Source: Nematostella vectensis
Lineage: Eukaryota; Cnidaria; Anthozoa; Actiniaria; Edwardsiidae
Direction of reading: 5' to 3'
Length of the DNA stretch: 60,000 nucleotides
NCBI RefSeq assembly: GCF_932526225.1
Contig: NC_064041.1
Span: forward strand, 14,542,951 to 14,602,950
Shown piece after piece: positions 12,247-22,881 of this stretch. Under the pieces are notes generated by a model. The model made no database searches. It saw only the letters and a list, made by a program, of their open reading frames with translations, and was not told the DNA's origin. Position numbers and translations under genes: made by a program. Every line of letters starts with the position of its first letter. Within the stretch, counting starts at the first letter, position 1.

Positions 12247-15200
12247 TTAACAATGTTCAATAAGTCTTTGTGGTTTTTTGATAACCCTGCCAGATGCTGT
12301 GCTCATCGGTGTCGTCTCGTGTTGCCTCTCAGAAGACTTTGGTGGTGTAGGCGATGCTGTCACATCATTGCTTAACTGTGTGGGGTTGTTGGTACTTTCT
12401 GGTGGTAGTTGAGGAATGGCTGGTATAACAAAAGGACTTGTGCTCATCGATTGATCATTAGGTGTTGAAATGATTTGTCGTCGATTTCTCCTGAAGACAC
12501 GCCCACGCTCATCTCCTAATAAGTACGATCGGGGCAATACTTCTGCTTTCCTCCACTCAGCCTCCCGGTTTGGACGGATACGCACCTTATCTCCAACTTG
12601 TAAAGGAGGGAGATCATGACTATGACTATCATAATACTTTTTTGAAACACTCTGACGATGTTTCAATGTCTTCACAACTTGATTTGGGTCAACAGGCTGA
12701 GGCAGTAGCAAACGTCGATGAGTCGGTAGTTGGGTACGTGTTCTCCTACTCATTAGCAGCTGAGCTGGAGACACACCTAAGTCATCAAAGGGTGTATTCC
12801 TGTATTTGAGTAATCCTTCAAAAGGATCTTTGTTGTCAGCAGCCGCTTTCTTTAAAATTCGTTTTGCGGTCTGAACTGCTTTCTCGGCAGCTCCATTTGA
12901 TTGTGGATACTCTGGAGAGCTTGTGGTGTGACGGAAACCCCACTCATCTGCAAACTTTTTGAACTCATGTGAACTATTAAAAAGGTTTCTAGTGTTACTG
13001 TACTGGGAGCCATTGTCGCTCAGAACTTCCACCGGGATCCCAAACCTTGCAAAAATCTTCTTTAAGTTATTGATAACACAATTAGCAGTGGTTTGGCGTA
13101 ACAACTCAATCTCAAAGTACTTTGAATACAAATCGGTAACAAGCAAATAGGAATGTCCGGCATATTCAAAGATGTCAGTACTGATCACTTGCCAAGGCAA
13201 TCCAGGAACCTCACGTGGTAGTAGGGTCTCTCTTGGCTGTTGGTTTCGGAAGGCATTACATATGGAGCAGGAACTAATCTTGTCTTTGATCTGTGCAGTC
13301 ATTGAGGGCCAGAAAACATATTCTCTTGCAAAACTGAGACTTTTGTTCTCACCCATGTGTGCGCCATGAATTTCTTCTAGCACCTCTGCCCTCAACGATC
13401 TCGGGACAATGATTCTGTCTGCTTTGAATAACAAACCATCTTCTACGCTAAGTTCCTCTCTAAAACTCCAGTATTCTCTCGCTAGCTCATCAAGTTGATG
13501 TTTTTCTGCTGGCCAACCTTTAACGACATATTCCATGACCACTTGAGAGGTAACATCGCAGTTTGATGCTTCCTTGAATTTTTGCAAAGTGCTTGAATCT
13601 ACACCAAGACTGTCAATTAAGTTGATTCCAATCATCTCTTCTGGTTCACTAACTGGTTTAGTGTCACTAACTGGGGCTCTGCTTAAGCAATCTGAGATGA
13701 ATTGTTTCTTTCCTGGCACATAACGAACATCAAGGTCATACTTTGTCAGCTTTAACAACATCCTCTGCAATCTCGGTGGTGCTTCATTCAAGGGCTTTTT
13801 GAAGATGGCTTCTAGTGGTTTGTGGTCGGTTTCAACTACAACACGACGTCCATAAACATAAGTATGGAACTTTTCAGTTCCCCAGACAATTGCCAGAAGC
13901 TCTCGCTCGATGTTGGCATACCTTGTCTCAGCAGGTGATAGTGTTTTTGAGCCAAATGCTACAGGTCTTTCGTCCTGCAGAATCACAGCACCTAATCCCG
14001 TGCCACTTGCATCAACATTAAGCACTGTCTCTTTGGTGTTGTCAAAATAGGCTAAAACTGGCGCTGAGGTAATGACTGCTTTGAGCTTGTCAAATGCATG
14101 CTGTTGAGGTGTCTCCCATACGAATGCGGTATCATTCCTTGTTAGCTGCGAGATAGGGCCCTGGAGATCAGCTTTATGTTCAATAAATTTATCCAGATAG
14201 TTTACAGTTCCTAGGAAACGTAGTATGCCATCTTTATCGGTCGGGGCAGGCATCTCGTTGATAGCTCTTACCTTTTCAGGATCAGGCTTTAAACCGTCTG
14301 CAGTAAATAGGTGTCCAACGTAGCTGACTTCAGGAACTCGAAGTTTGGCTTTACGTGGATTGAACTTTAGACCTATCTCACGGCTCCTCTTCAATACTGC
14401 AATCATCTTGTCATCTAGCTCACATTGATTTCCACCATGTATCAAAAAGTCGTCAACGATTATTTCTACTGGTACTCCTGCGAAGAGTCGGTCCATCTCT
14501 CGTTGGTAAATCTCGGGCGCGGAACTTATGCCGAATGGGAGCCGCAGGAATCTGTATCGACCCCAGGGGGTATTGAAAGTCAGGAGCTTCGAGCTTTCTT
14601 CGTCTACTGGTAGTTGCCAAAAACCGCTGCATGCATCCAACGTTGAGAATATTTCAGCACCGGTGAGTTTGTTGGCAACCTGTTCCACTGTGGCCATCGG
14701 ATAATGGGGTCTCTTGAGGGCTCTATTGAGGTCACGTGGGTCTATACATATTCTGATGTTGTCTTTGGTTGGTGGGCTTTTCTTTTCTTTGCCTTTTCGT
14801 TTATCGATTACTAACATCGAAGAGACCCAAGGGGTATGTTCTTCTTCTTTAACAATGATCCCATCTTCTTCCATCTCTCTCAGCTTCTGTTGAGTTGGGT
14901 CTAACATGGATACTGGGATCTTTCTGGGTGCGTGTATAACTGGAGTTACTGCAGAGTCTACCTCTAGGTGTACTTTGTTGGGTAACATTCCTGGTTTGTT
15001 ACTGAAGCAATCAAGGTAATCTTTCAGAACAGGGTCACTTGTGAGGGTTGTGGTACTTTTGCTTTGTTCTCTGGACAAGTCGATGTTTGATGTTTGTGCT
15101 GATGGTGAATCTAGCAATGTGAGATCCATGAACTGTAGGACTTCAAGATCAAGGCAAGCCTCACAACTTAGTAGTGGGGTGAACTCTCCATCAACTACAA

Positions 15201-16323
15201 GATATAACAGATCTATCTTTCGATCTTTGTACTGTGTTGGAAGGCGGACACATCCTTTAGGGTAGATGGGCTTAGTCGCAAGCCAGCCCTTCAAAGGCTG
15301 GTGTAAACGTTTCAACGGCTTGTTGGTGATGCTCTTGTACAAGTTGTAGGGGATGACAGTAGCCTCCGCACCCGTGTCTGCTTTCAGTTTGACCTCTTTT
15401 CCTGCTATCATGACTTTTATCAGGCTCTTTTTGGGTTGCTGGTTCTGTAACACGCTTCCGACTTCAATGGATCCAAAGTATGTGTGGGTTTCGTTGCTGT
15501 CACTTGAGTCATACTCCTGTTCCACCACATGCACTTCTGGATCTTTTTTCTGTTTGTTTTTACACATCTTTGCAAAATGGCCTGTTTTGCTACAAATCTT
15601 GCAATTCCTTTTAAAAGCTGGGCATCGTGTTGGGTGTGCAAATGAATGGCGATATCCACAGAACTTACAAGACGGCTGTTCTTTCTTAACTTGGACTGGT
15701 TGCACAGACACTGTTTTACTTGGGACTACTGTCTGTGGAACAAACTTATACTTCTGCAGCTCAGTCGCCTCATAAGTTCTGCAGTAATCATGCGCGGTTT
15801 GTAGGGTAAGGTCTGGCTTTTTCAACAACTCCCCTCGCAATTCATCGCTGGTTACTCCCCCCACAATACGGTCTCGTATCAATGAATCTCTAAGTGCTCC
15901 AAAGTCACAGTTTAATGAAAGCCGTTTTAGCTCACTAACAAAGTTGTCAATTCGTTCACCCTCCTTTTGGTTTCTAAGATTGAAGAGCAGTCGCTCATAA
16001 ATGACATTCTTAGCTCCTCGACAAAGTTCATGGAACTTTCGGCACACATCACCATAAGATTCATTACTCTCGCCTGCAGTATACACAAAGTGGCTATACT
16101 CTTCAATTGCACTCGGTCCAGCACAGTTAAGTAACAAATTAACTTTTAACTTATCTCCCTTGTCGTCCTTTCCTTTTGCAACCAAGTAAATTTCGAACTG
16201 CATTAGGAACTTTCTCCAATTTTCTGATGCATTCGCATCCAACACCAAAGGTCCCGGAGCTCGATGATACATTTCCCCACTTTCGGCCATCGTTTCCTTG
16301 TTTTGTCGACTTTTCTTTAACAA
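12247..16323 (-). CDS. Retrotransposon Gag-Pol polyprotein (1358 aa)
   Basis: One uninterrupted frame encodes all replication proteins. Residues about 1-200 form a Gag-like region. Residues about 220-257 are Cys/His rich and end in a CX2CX4HX4C zinc knuckle (CKICSKTGHFAKMC). The aspartic protease has a DTGA active site near residue 315. Reverse transcriptase follows, with LPFG and a VDDF catalytic motif (YXDD class). RNase H begins near VDASGTGLG, and TDHKPLE is visible. The integrase has an N-terminal HHCC finger (ends CSIC) and a D,D,E core seen at STDIFEY, SDNGSQ and NGAAEKA. Gag and Pol share one frame with no shift site. Translation may start at Met1 or at Met12 (MAESGEMYH); the sequence does not decide. 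No stop or frameshift breaks the frame, consistent with a young insertion. Confidence 0.95.
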   Translation of the reverse strand: MLKKSRQNKETMAESGEMYHRAPGPLVLDANASENWRKFLMQFEIYLVAKGKDDKGDKLKVNLLLNCAGPSAIEEYSHFVYTAGESNESYGDVCRKFHELCRGAKNVIYERLLFNLRNQKEGERIDNFVSELKRLSLNCDFGALRDSLIRDRIVGGVTSDELRGELLKKPDLTLQTAHDYCRTYEATELQKYKFVPQTVVPSKTVSVQPVQVKKEQPSCKFCGYRHSFAHPTRCPAFKRNCKICSKTGHFAKMCKNKQKKDPEVHVVEQEYDSSDSNETHTYFGSIEVGSVLQNQQPKKSLIKVMIAGKEVKLKADTGAEATVIPYNLYKSITNKPLKRLHQPLKGWLATKPIYPKGCVRLPTQYKDRKIDLLYLVVDGEFTPLLSCEACLDLEVLQFMDLTLLDSPSAQTSNIDLSREQSKSTTTLTSDPVLKDYLDCFSNKPGMLPNKVHLEVDSAVTPVIHAPRKIPVSMLDPTQQKLREMEEDGIIVKEEEHTPWVSSMLVIDKRKGKEKKSPPTKDNIRICIDPRDLNRALKRPHYPMATVEQVANKLTGAEIFSTLDACSGFWQLPVDEESSKLLTFNTPWGRYRFLRLPFGISSAPEIYQREMDRLFAGVPVEIIVDDFLIHGGNQCELDDKMIAVLKRSREIGLKFNPRKAKLRVPEVSYVGHLFTADGLKPDPEKVRAINEMPAPTDKDGILRFLGTVNYLDKFIEHKADLQGPISQLTRNDTAFVWETPQQHAFDKLKAVITSAPVLAYFDNTKETVLNVDASGTGLGAVILQDERPVAFGSKTLSPAETRYANIERELLAIVWGTEKFHTYVYGRRVVVETDHKPLEAIFKKPLNEAPPRLQRMLLKLTKYDLDVRYVPGKKQFISDCLSRAPVSDTKPVSEPEEMIGINLIDSLGVDSSTLQKFKEASNCDVTSQVVMEYVVKGWPAEKHQLDELAREYWSFREELSVEDGLLFKADRIIVPRSLRAEVLEEIHGAHMGENKSLSFAREYVFWPSMTAQIKDKISSCSICNAFRNQQPRETLLPREVPGLPWQVISTDIFEYAGHSYLLVTDLYSKYFEIELLRQTTANCVINNLKKIFARFGIPVEVLSDNGSQYSNTRNLFNSSHEFKKFADEWGFRHTTSSPEYPQSNGAAEKAVQTAKRILKKAAADNKDPFEGLLKYRNTPFDDLGVSPAQLLMSRRTRTQLPTHRRLLLPQPVDPNQVVKTLKHRQSVSKKYYDSHSHDLPPLQVGDKVRIRPNREAEWRKAEVLPRSYLLGDERGRVFRRNRRQIISTPNDQSMSTSPFVIPAIPQLPPESTNNPTQLSNDVTASPTPPKSSERQHETTPMSTASGRVIKKPQRLIEHC

Positions 16324-16344
16324 TTAATATTCTCCAGTGGTTAA

Positions 16345-16359
16345 CCACTTCTGACACCA
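16345..16359 (-). other. Primer-binding site, tRNA-Leu type
   Basis: Immediately inside the 5' LTR the minus strand reads TGGTGTCAGAAGTGG. This is complementary to a tRNA 3' end CCACTTCTGACACCA, which fits metazoan tRNA-Leu. Leu priming is known for some sea-urchin gypsy-type elements. The tRNA assignment is from knowledge of tRNA ends, not from a search. Confidence 0.75.
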
Positions 16360-16534
16360 TGTAATAAAAGGTGTTTACTTCAAACTTCGGTTGTTTTTTG
16401 TACAATAACGCTCTACAAAATCAAATCTACCGAGTGAAAAACTACAACATAAGACAACGAGGAGCCCTATGCTCGGGGGGCCCATAAGATAAATAAGGGG
16501 CCACAGGGGGCCCAAAACAAATAATATTATAACA
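16360..16534 (-). repeat. 5' LTR of retrotransposon
   Basis: 175 bp, no difference from 12026-12200 seen by eye. It should contain the promoter for the Gag-Pol transcript. Confidence 0.93.
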
Positions 16535-16750
16535 GTTCAGTGTTATGTTTGTCACGTGTATATTGCACCGTTCTTCTATCTCTCGATTTGAGGCAGCGAG
16601 TCGGGTATGGCACACTCTAGAAGAACCATATCCACCATCCAGATGTTGCTCAGGTGATTTAGTCTTTTAACGTTTTATAGTCTCATGTTTAATTTTCTAG
16701 ATTTGCGATTTTTAAATATCGGTCACGGCATCGATCTGCAGCGTTTCTCG

Positions 16751-16896
16751 ATTTGCATATGACGCCATGACGTCATGCCTGTTTGTAGCATTCAGGGGAT
16801 TCCCCGCGTGATACAACCGGATACCATTATAGCGTCTGTTACTAGCCTCGTTTCCTGGCTTCTATTGGCTGAGCGTTTTGTCGGTCAATGACGTCA
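16751..16896. promoter_or_regulatory. Cluster of octamer, CRE, kappaB and CCAAT motifs
   Basis: Within 146 bp lie ATTTGCAT (octamer, 16751-16758), ATGACGTCAT (palindromic CRE/ATF, 16767-16776) and GGGGATTCCCC (palindromic kappaB, 16795-16805). An inverted CCAAT box (ATTGG, about 16864) and TGACGTCA (16889-16896) follow. A consensus-like donor (GCGGTAAGTA) is near 17277, so 16.9-17.28 kb could be a non-coding first exon. The next recognised plus-strand gene is TRAF, whose first coding exon begins with an acceptor. That link is speculative. Confidence 0.4.
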
Positions 16897-19800
16897 CTTT
16901 CCATTTGCCGCTCGTCGTAAACCTGGCAAAACACTCGAAATCGGCAAATGACGTGTCTATGGGCTTGTACGGAGCGAGGTTGAGTCTATGGCTTATACCC
17001 TAGCGTTTCAGCATGAAATCAATCGAGTACAGTACAAACTCACTCATATCTCACTACAACTGAGATTATTTACTTCAATTGAGCCTGTTTTGGGTCGATT
17101 CTCAAAGCGAAAGAGTAGATTGCGCAAAACTAACCCGTGACAACAGGAACAAGACGCCTACGAACGAAGGTTACGCTTTTAGCACGGTATCACGCGTGTA
17201 TCACCAGGTTATTTCGATCGTAATAAGTAAAAAGGTGCGAGGATGCTTTTTCAGAACGTTCGCCTTAAGACAGAGCGGTAAGTAACATTTTTGTCGCAAT
17301 TTCAATTTTTTTTCCAGCAGTTTTATTTTGTACAATTTTTCCAGCTTATAATTTTGCGGGCCGCGAAGCGATTGACTGATCTTTGCTAAATCCAGGAAGA
17401 AGTGTTTTCTTGCTTAGGATCCATGCAGCTTGTAAATACGATATGAATACCATCCCGGTTTTGATTGTTCTAGAGCGATACATTTGCGTGACGTGACTGT
17501 CTTCTTCCTTCTGTCACGCCGTCCGCTTAACTTCAGACTGCTAGCCAAACAAAAAACTCTTCTCCGAATCCGAAGGTTTTTGTTAACATTTTTCTTATTG
17601 ATTGTACTTTAGCGGTTACACACAGCCTGCGTAATAGGGCTCGCTCTTCGAGCCTCTTGCTTTTCCCTCAAACACACGGGAGCTAGGCTTTTTATTGCGC
17701 TACGGGTTTTTTTTTAACTGCTGAAGCATGAGGGGTCCTTAGGTCAAGCACGCTTATTACCATAGCAACCATCGCGTCGACGCTATGAAAAATTATTGTG
17801 TTTGGTTCTAAAGACCCGTTCATGGACACCTTAATAACCAAACTAAATGGAAGTGGTAAGTTAACCTATATATTTTTATGGCTGAGAATAGTTAATTTTA
17901 CTTATTACGAGTTTGCTTAAGGATTCATCGGCTTCAGAAAAACAAAAATATAATTTTGGTCATCAAACTACATGTACATGCTGCTAACAATTGATAACGC
18001 TAGCAACCTCGCGCGCGGGTAAATATTTTATTCTAAAAGGCTGAAGACGAGCGGATAAATTCAATACGCATGTTAACGCAATGCATCCAATCACAGAGGC
18101 TGGTTCTCACTTCTAGTACGCAAGCGCAAGTGCTTGTGTTACAGTGAGAATCGGAATATACGTTCGCTGCGTTTGTGTATTAGTGAAAACCAACCAATAA
18201 TTACAGCGTAGGTGGAATAGTTTTTTTTAGATAATTAAATAATATAATTATCACATGATTATTATTATAGTGTTTCAATACCGCACGCAACTGATACACA
18301 CTTATAAATATATGGTTTATAAAAAGACATTGCTTGGCTTTCTCGTTACTTTTTTTACGACTTAAAAGTCTTTTGAGAGAACCTGTTTTGACTACTTCCC
18401 CACTTGATTGTAATTAATGAAATTATTTATAATTGCTTTATTTCCATACGGCTGCGGAAATATCTTTTAAGCTCATTTTGGGTAGCTAGAAGTTCGTGTT
18501 CAGATAATTTTTTTTTATTTGTCTCACTTCGGTTAGCTTTCTTAGGTTATGTCTTGTTTAACCACGTGGCAAACCAGATCTCCAGGTGTTTAATACCATG
18601 TGGTGTTAGCGTATTTTTTTTTAGATTTTGCTGCTGTTATTGACTTTGAAAACGTGTGGTTTCCAGATGGCTGAATTTAGTGAAGCACCATACAATAGAT
18701 GCATGCGGAGATGATTGATTACTATGCTGGGTGTTTTGGTGAACCTCTGACAAAATGTATACTGGTCACGCAGTATTTATCTGGAATCTTTAACATTGAT
18801 CATGAACTCTTCGATTCTCGTCGACATTCTTTCTAGGCGATGTCGAATGTCAGGAGCCTATTCCTGTTCTTATTATTTGAATATCCTTGACGTTTGCGTG
18901 TATAAAATAATATGTCTGTTTGCAACTTGTGGTTGAGAGTATTCAAAGCACATCCTTCTCGGGGACGGTGCGGAAATATTCGCGTCGCTTGTCATACCGG
19001 GAGTGCGGTTTCCAGTGATCTACCGTGCTAGCAGAGCTTTCTTCCTGTTTGTTTCTACAGGGAGTTGTTGTCTCCATTCTCTCACACTCCTTGTTTCTAT
19101 CAGTTCACTATCCTTGACGCGTCTCTGTTCTTTCGCGTTCTCGTTCGTCTGTGTCTTGTGGATACCCCGGAAACCTGCTCAGAACAGGGAACCAAATGAA
19201 GTCACATTTATTTGTATGGTACTAATGGTTTGAAGGGGCAGCAGCTGAAGAGTGGTTTTAGTGTTATTCCGGCAATCTCAAAAATGAGCCAAAACTATGC
19301 GGAATAACTATCCAGGTTTATCATAGGCCTTTGATTCTTCAGATAAATATTGTGGTTTGAACGCCTCACATCGAGCAGATGGAAATGGATTGAAAATAGT
19401 TCTTTAAGCTTTCTGAAACGGCTGTTCCTTTACTCAAACCTTGAAATTGCGAAAATAAACCAACTACATCCATTGCATAAAATCTCTTTTACGAAAAATT
19501 GATTCATTCTAATTTATTAGACTTGAGCGAAGTAATCAGGGTGATTTTACGTTGTTTTGTTAAACGCTTTTTCATATTTCATTAACATTTCTCAGATCAA
19601 GTGTTCTTTAAATATTTGTCTTCGGGACTTCGACTGGGTTTGGGTGAAATCAATTGATATTTAAATACTGAATAGATACGCTTGTGTTCCTCTTCTTGTT
19701 TGCTAAATACGTTTTGGATTCCTTTGTTACCTTTCCACTACCGATCGTTAAAAGGGTTTAAAAAAATCTCCCCCTCCCACAGGTAGCCCAGGCTCACGGC

Positions 19801-22547
19801 GAGTGTAGGTTTATTACAGAGTTTGTATGAGCGAACAAATCCCGTTGAAATAAATATGCTGATTTGAAAATAAAACAAAACAGTAGCTTGAAGTTGCTGC
19901 TACTCAAACCCGCCATTATTTGCCATTTTAAGCTGTTTTAGCCGCTGCGAATTTTTTCCGTCGCCTTCTGTATATAAAATAGACAAGGTTGCAAACTCCG
20001 ACAACCGCCAAATTCCAAAGTGCTCAACAAATCTACCGATACTTTCAAAATCCAGACTCGCACGGCAAAATAAACCTCGCAGAATCATAGCACACATATT
20101 TATCTTTCCAACCATACCTTTTAATCGTCTATTCGTCCCCGTTTTTCCGTTTGAGCGGCGAGAATCTTTCTTTGGAATTTGAAAATATTCGTGATAGCGA
20201 CGCTCGATGGGCCGTTCGTGGAGAAAAAGACAATACGCGCCATGCCAAATTCTACCAGCCGGGGTAGGGTACTTCAGTTTTTCCAAGAAATTAATCAAGT
20301 TCCGCATTGGACGAATAACTTTTATCAACTTCTATCAAGAAGTTTACGTTTTCCAATGCCCCGTGGAAACACTCGGATTGTCATTATATGGTGAGTTTGC
20401 GATATTCATTGGCTAACCCAAGTTTATGGGTACTCTTAATCATTGAATATAATTCGCACCTCATAATATATCCCACCCACGCACATGGTGCATTTTATAC
20501 ACTACATTATAATAGTCATGATTTTTAATGGACTTATTATACCTTATTTGGTTTTATTTGTTGAGTGTAGACACTGGTTCCAATACCTTAGCGCTCAAAT
20601 GGCTCACTCATGACTGCTAGTGGCCACATTGTTAGACCAATGCTCTTGCCGTGCTCACATACCATATTTTAGTGCTCTGATACTCGCTCGATATCATATC
20701 GAGTGAGCTCCAAGTTGACAGGAAGAGGCTTCACTGGTGCTCAACAAGAAAATAAGAAATGCTCGAACAAAATAGAAACAAAACATCGGAATTATGTGTC
20801 TCAAGAATGTATCGTTGCTTGCCGACAAGAATGTTAAAAAGCTTTTATTGCTCGAATTCGAAAATTAAAATGCTTGGATAATAAAGAGAGTTGCTTCCCT
20901 TTTTGCCAAGAACCTTTCGATGTTCCCCATTTTGTCGTCCTTTGTATGGTGACTAAAATGGATAGAAATTCATCCTGAGAATAAACTGTTCCGATGATCT
21001 GTAGGCCTTGTTCTTGATCATCGAAGCAATGACCGTGTCATCCGGCCCGACTCATGGTTCAACTTTTTGTTCGATTGTTTTTTTTTTTGTTTGTTTGTTT
21101 CCGGTAATCCTACGTCCAGTCGTTTTTAGTCGATCTCAATCGAACCCCAATCATTCGATTGTTCGAATCGAACGTTCGAGGAGTCATGGTTGTTGAATAG
21201 AAAGCTGGTATTGGGGGAGGCTAAAATCTCGGCCCTTTGAACCTTTAGATGTCTGTCACACGATTCGCTTTAGCTACACTCTTATCTGCATTGACATGAG
21301 CAATTTGACAAGTCTTGAAATCCAGCCTTAGAAATGATTGATGTGTTGATTGACTGATGTCTTATTAGTAGTTTTTATATTTTACTCTACAAGCGAAAAT
21401 CGTCCTTCGCTCCCATTATGACACGGAATGGGTATATTGTTTTACATCTATGATGACAATTCAAAATCTCCCTTCAGGAACCGTCAAAAGTTATGTTTGT
21501 TTCAACGATGGGGAACCCCCGGATCTCATTGCAAATATTGTCCCTTGACCTCGTTACTGATAGGTTGCCGCCACGGAAGCGCGTGGAAACACGCGAAGCT
21601 TATCCAAAACTTATTCGAAAAATATATATTGTATAGTGATATTCCAGTAAAGTATTACGAGGGTTGGTCTCGCAAAGAAATGCACAAGTTCGGAAGTACT
21701 AAATTGTCTATCATTAGATGCGCAGTTTCAAGCCAGATAACATTTGTGTTAGCAAAACTGAAAATGAAAACTAAACTTTCGAAAGTATAAAAAAATCCCT
21801 TTGGTTTTTCCTTCTATATTTATAAAGTTATTCATCTATCAGTTTTATATAGAGTGTTCACCGTTGTCAGCGGAACATTTTTGTCCAATTCCCTAATAGA
21901 ATATCGCTCCGTGAAAAAAATGATATTCAAGTAAAAGTAATACAAGGTTTGATTGAGGATGCCATGTTATGAATTCACTTGTGAGCTTAATGGTAAGCAT
22001 TTCTTAGTTTTTCCTGTTTATTTATAGGTTTAAAAATAAAATAAATAGGTATACATTGACAGCTGCAGGCCAGATCTCACCATAATCATTGTATAGCTGG
22101 TGCTACCTTCAATACCAGATAAGAGTATTCATGCCCCACCCATATCAGGGGGGATCAAGAGCCCAGGGAATTTTTTTTGGGGGGGATTGGCTATGGCCTA
22201 AATAGCTTAATTAGAATTTTTCATTTCTTCCGTAGTAAAAGGAGGAAGGGGTCTGTTCTAGAACGCCATTATTTCTTTAAAAAAAGGCGTTAAATTACAC
22301 ACGAAATACCGCGGTCTGATAACTTTGAAAGGTTTTATTTTGTCCTTCACTTTACTTCCTTATGAACATACTTCCGGGTAGTGCAATTGTTTCTCGAATA
22401 GTGGCATAACCTTTTATTCGGTTCTTATTCGGTTCCTATTCGGTTATTCGGTTCCTATTCGGTTATAATTGTCAGGTTAGCAGACTGCTAGTCGATTTAC
22501 ATGACCACTTAGAAAAACTAAAATAAACCATTTGGTGCATTCCTACA
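16897..22547. other. No recognised gene; unique-looking DNA
   Basis: I saw no conserved domain on either strand. Frames at 18404-18643, 19003-19233 and 21428-21790 are short, contain no motif and have no supporting splice structure. An ATTCGGTT-type minisatellite of about five copies lies at 22416-22466. 5' untranslated exons of TRAF could be here. Confidence 0.4.
19900..20328 (-). CDS. Unassigned 142-codon open frame
   Basis: An intronless minus-strand frame starting MIKVIRPMRNLINFLEK and ending KMANNGGFE. It is basic and has no recognisable domain, signal peptide or membrane segment. Its length is somewhat above chance for this composition, but there is no other support. It could be an exon of a gene I cannot recognise or a random frame; no function is proposed. 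Confidence 0.15.
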   Translation of the reverse strand: MIKVIRPMRNLINFLEKLKYPTPAGRIWHGAYCLFLHERPIERRYHEYFQIPKKDSRRSNGKTGTNRRLKGMVGKINMCAMILRGLFCRASLDFESIGRFVEHFGIWRLSEFATLSILYTEGDGKNSQRLKQLKMANNGGFE

Positions 22548-22663
22548 TTCATCCTCGGGGGCACAGGGCGACGCGGAGACCAGATGCGGGAGTACGCGCG
22601 AAGACGAAAGAAAGAGGCAGAAGAAGAAAGATCATCGCGTCGCCCCGGGTCCCCGAGGATGCT
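22548..22663. mobile_element. Short GC-rich inverted-repeat element (MITE)
   Basis: The left end CATCCTCGGGGGCACAGGGC and the right end, read on the other strand, CATCCTCGGGGACCCGGGGC form inverted repeats of about 26 bp around an A/G-rich core. I recall similar CATCCTCGGGGACCC ends as abundant in coral and anemone DNA; no database was consulted. It lies about 220 bp upstream of the first TRAF coding exon. Confidence 0.6.
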
Positions 22664-22881
22664 TCAAGGTTATAAGCACGCATGCGCAGGAGGCGGACAC
22701 TGAGGACCCACCGCCATCCACCCCCCACCCCACCCCCCGGCTGCTCCCTCGCCCCTAAGGTGTTTCCTTTGTTCCGGTTTCTCAGGGTATTAGGACGTTA
22801 AAGACACCTGAGAACTATGTTTACCAATTTGTGTTTTACGTAGTATTTTTTTAATATGTCGTTGTTTCAACAGATATTGCT

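Larger units (their letters stand above)
12021..16539 (-). mobile_element. Complete Ty3/gypsy-type LTR retrotransposon
   Basis: A full element in minus orientation, 4,509 bp from LTR to LTR, flanked by the 5-bp target duplication GTTCA (12021-12025 and 16535-16539). It has two 175-bp LTRs starting TGTAAT and ending TAACA, a primer-binding site next to the 5' LTR and a short polypurine tract next to the 3' LTR. A single Gag-Pol frame fills the interior. The LTRs are identical by eye, the frame is open and the target duplication is perfect. The insertion is therefore recent and could be active. Domain order protease, RT, RNase H, integrase places it with Ty3/gypsy (Metaviridae). No envelope frame is seen. 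Confidence 0.95.

Noticed and set aside
12570-15775. Plus-strand frames up to 140 aa across the retrotransposon
   Set aside because: They are antisense to the intact Gag-Pol frame and show no domains.
21428-21790. 120-codon plus-strand frame
   Set aside because: No domain, no splice context and no repeat relation; within the range of chance frames.
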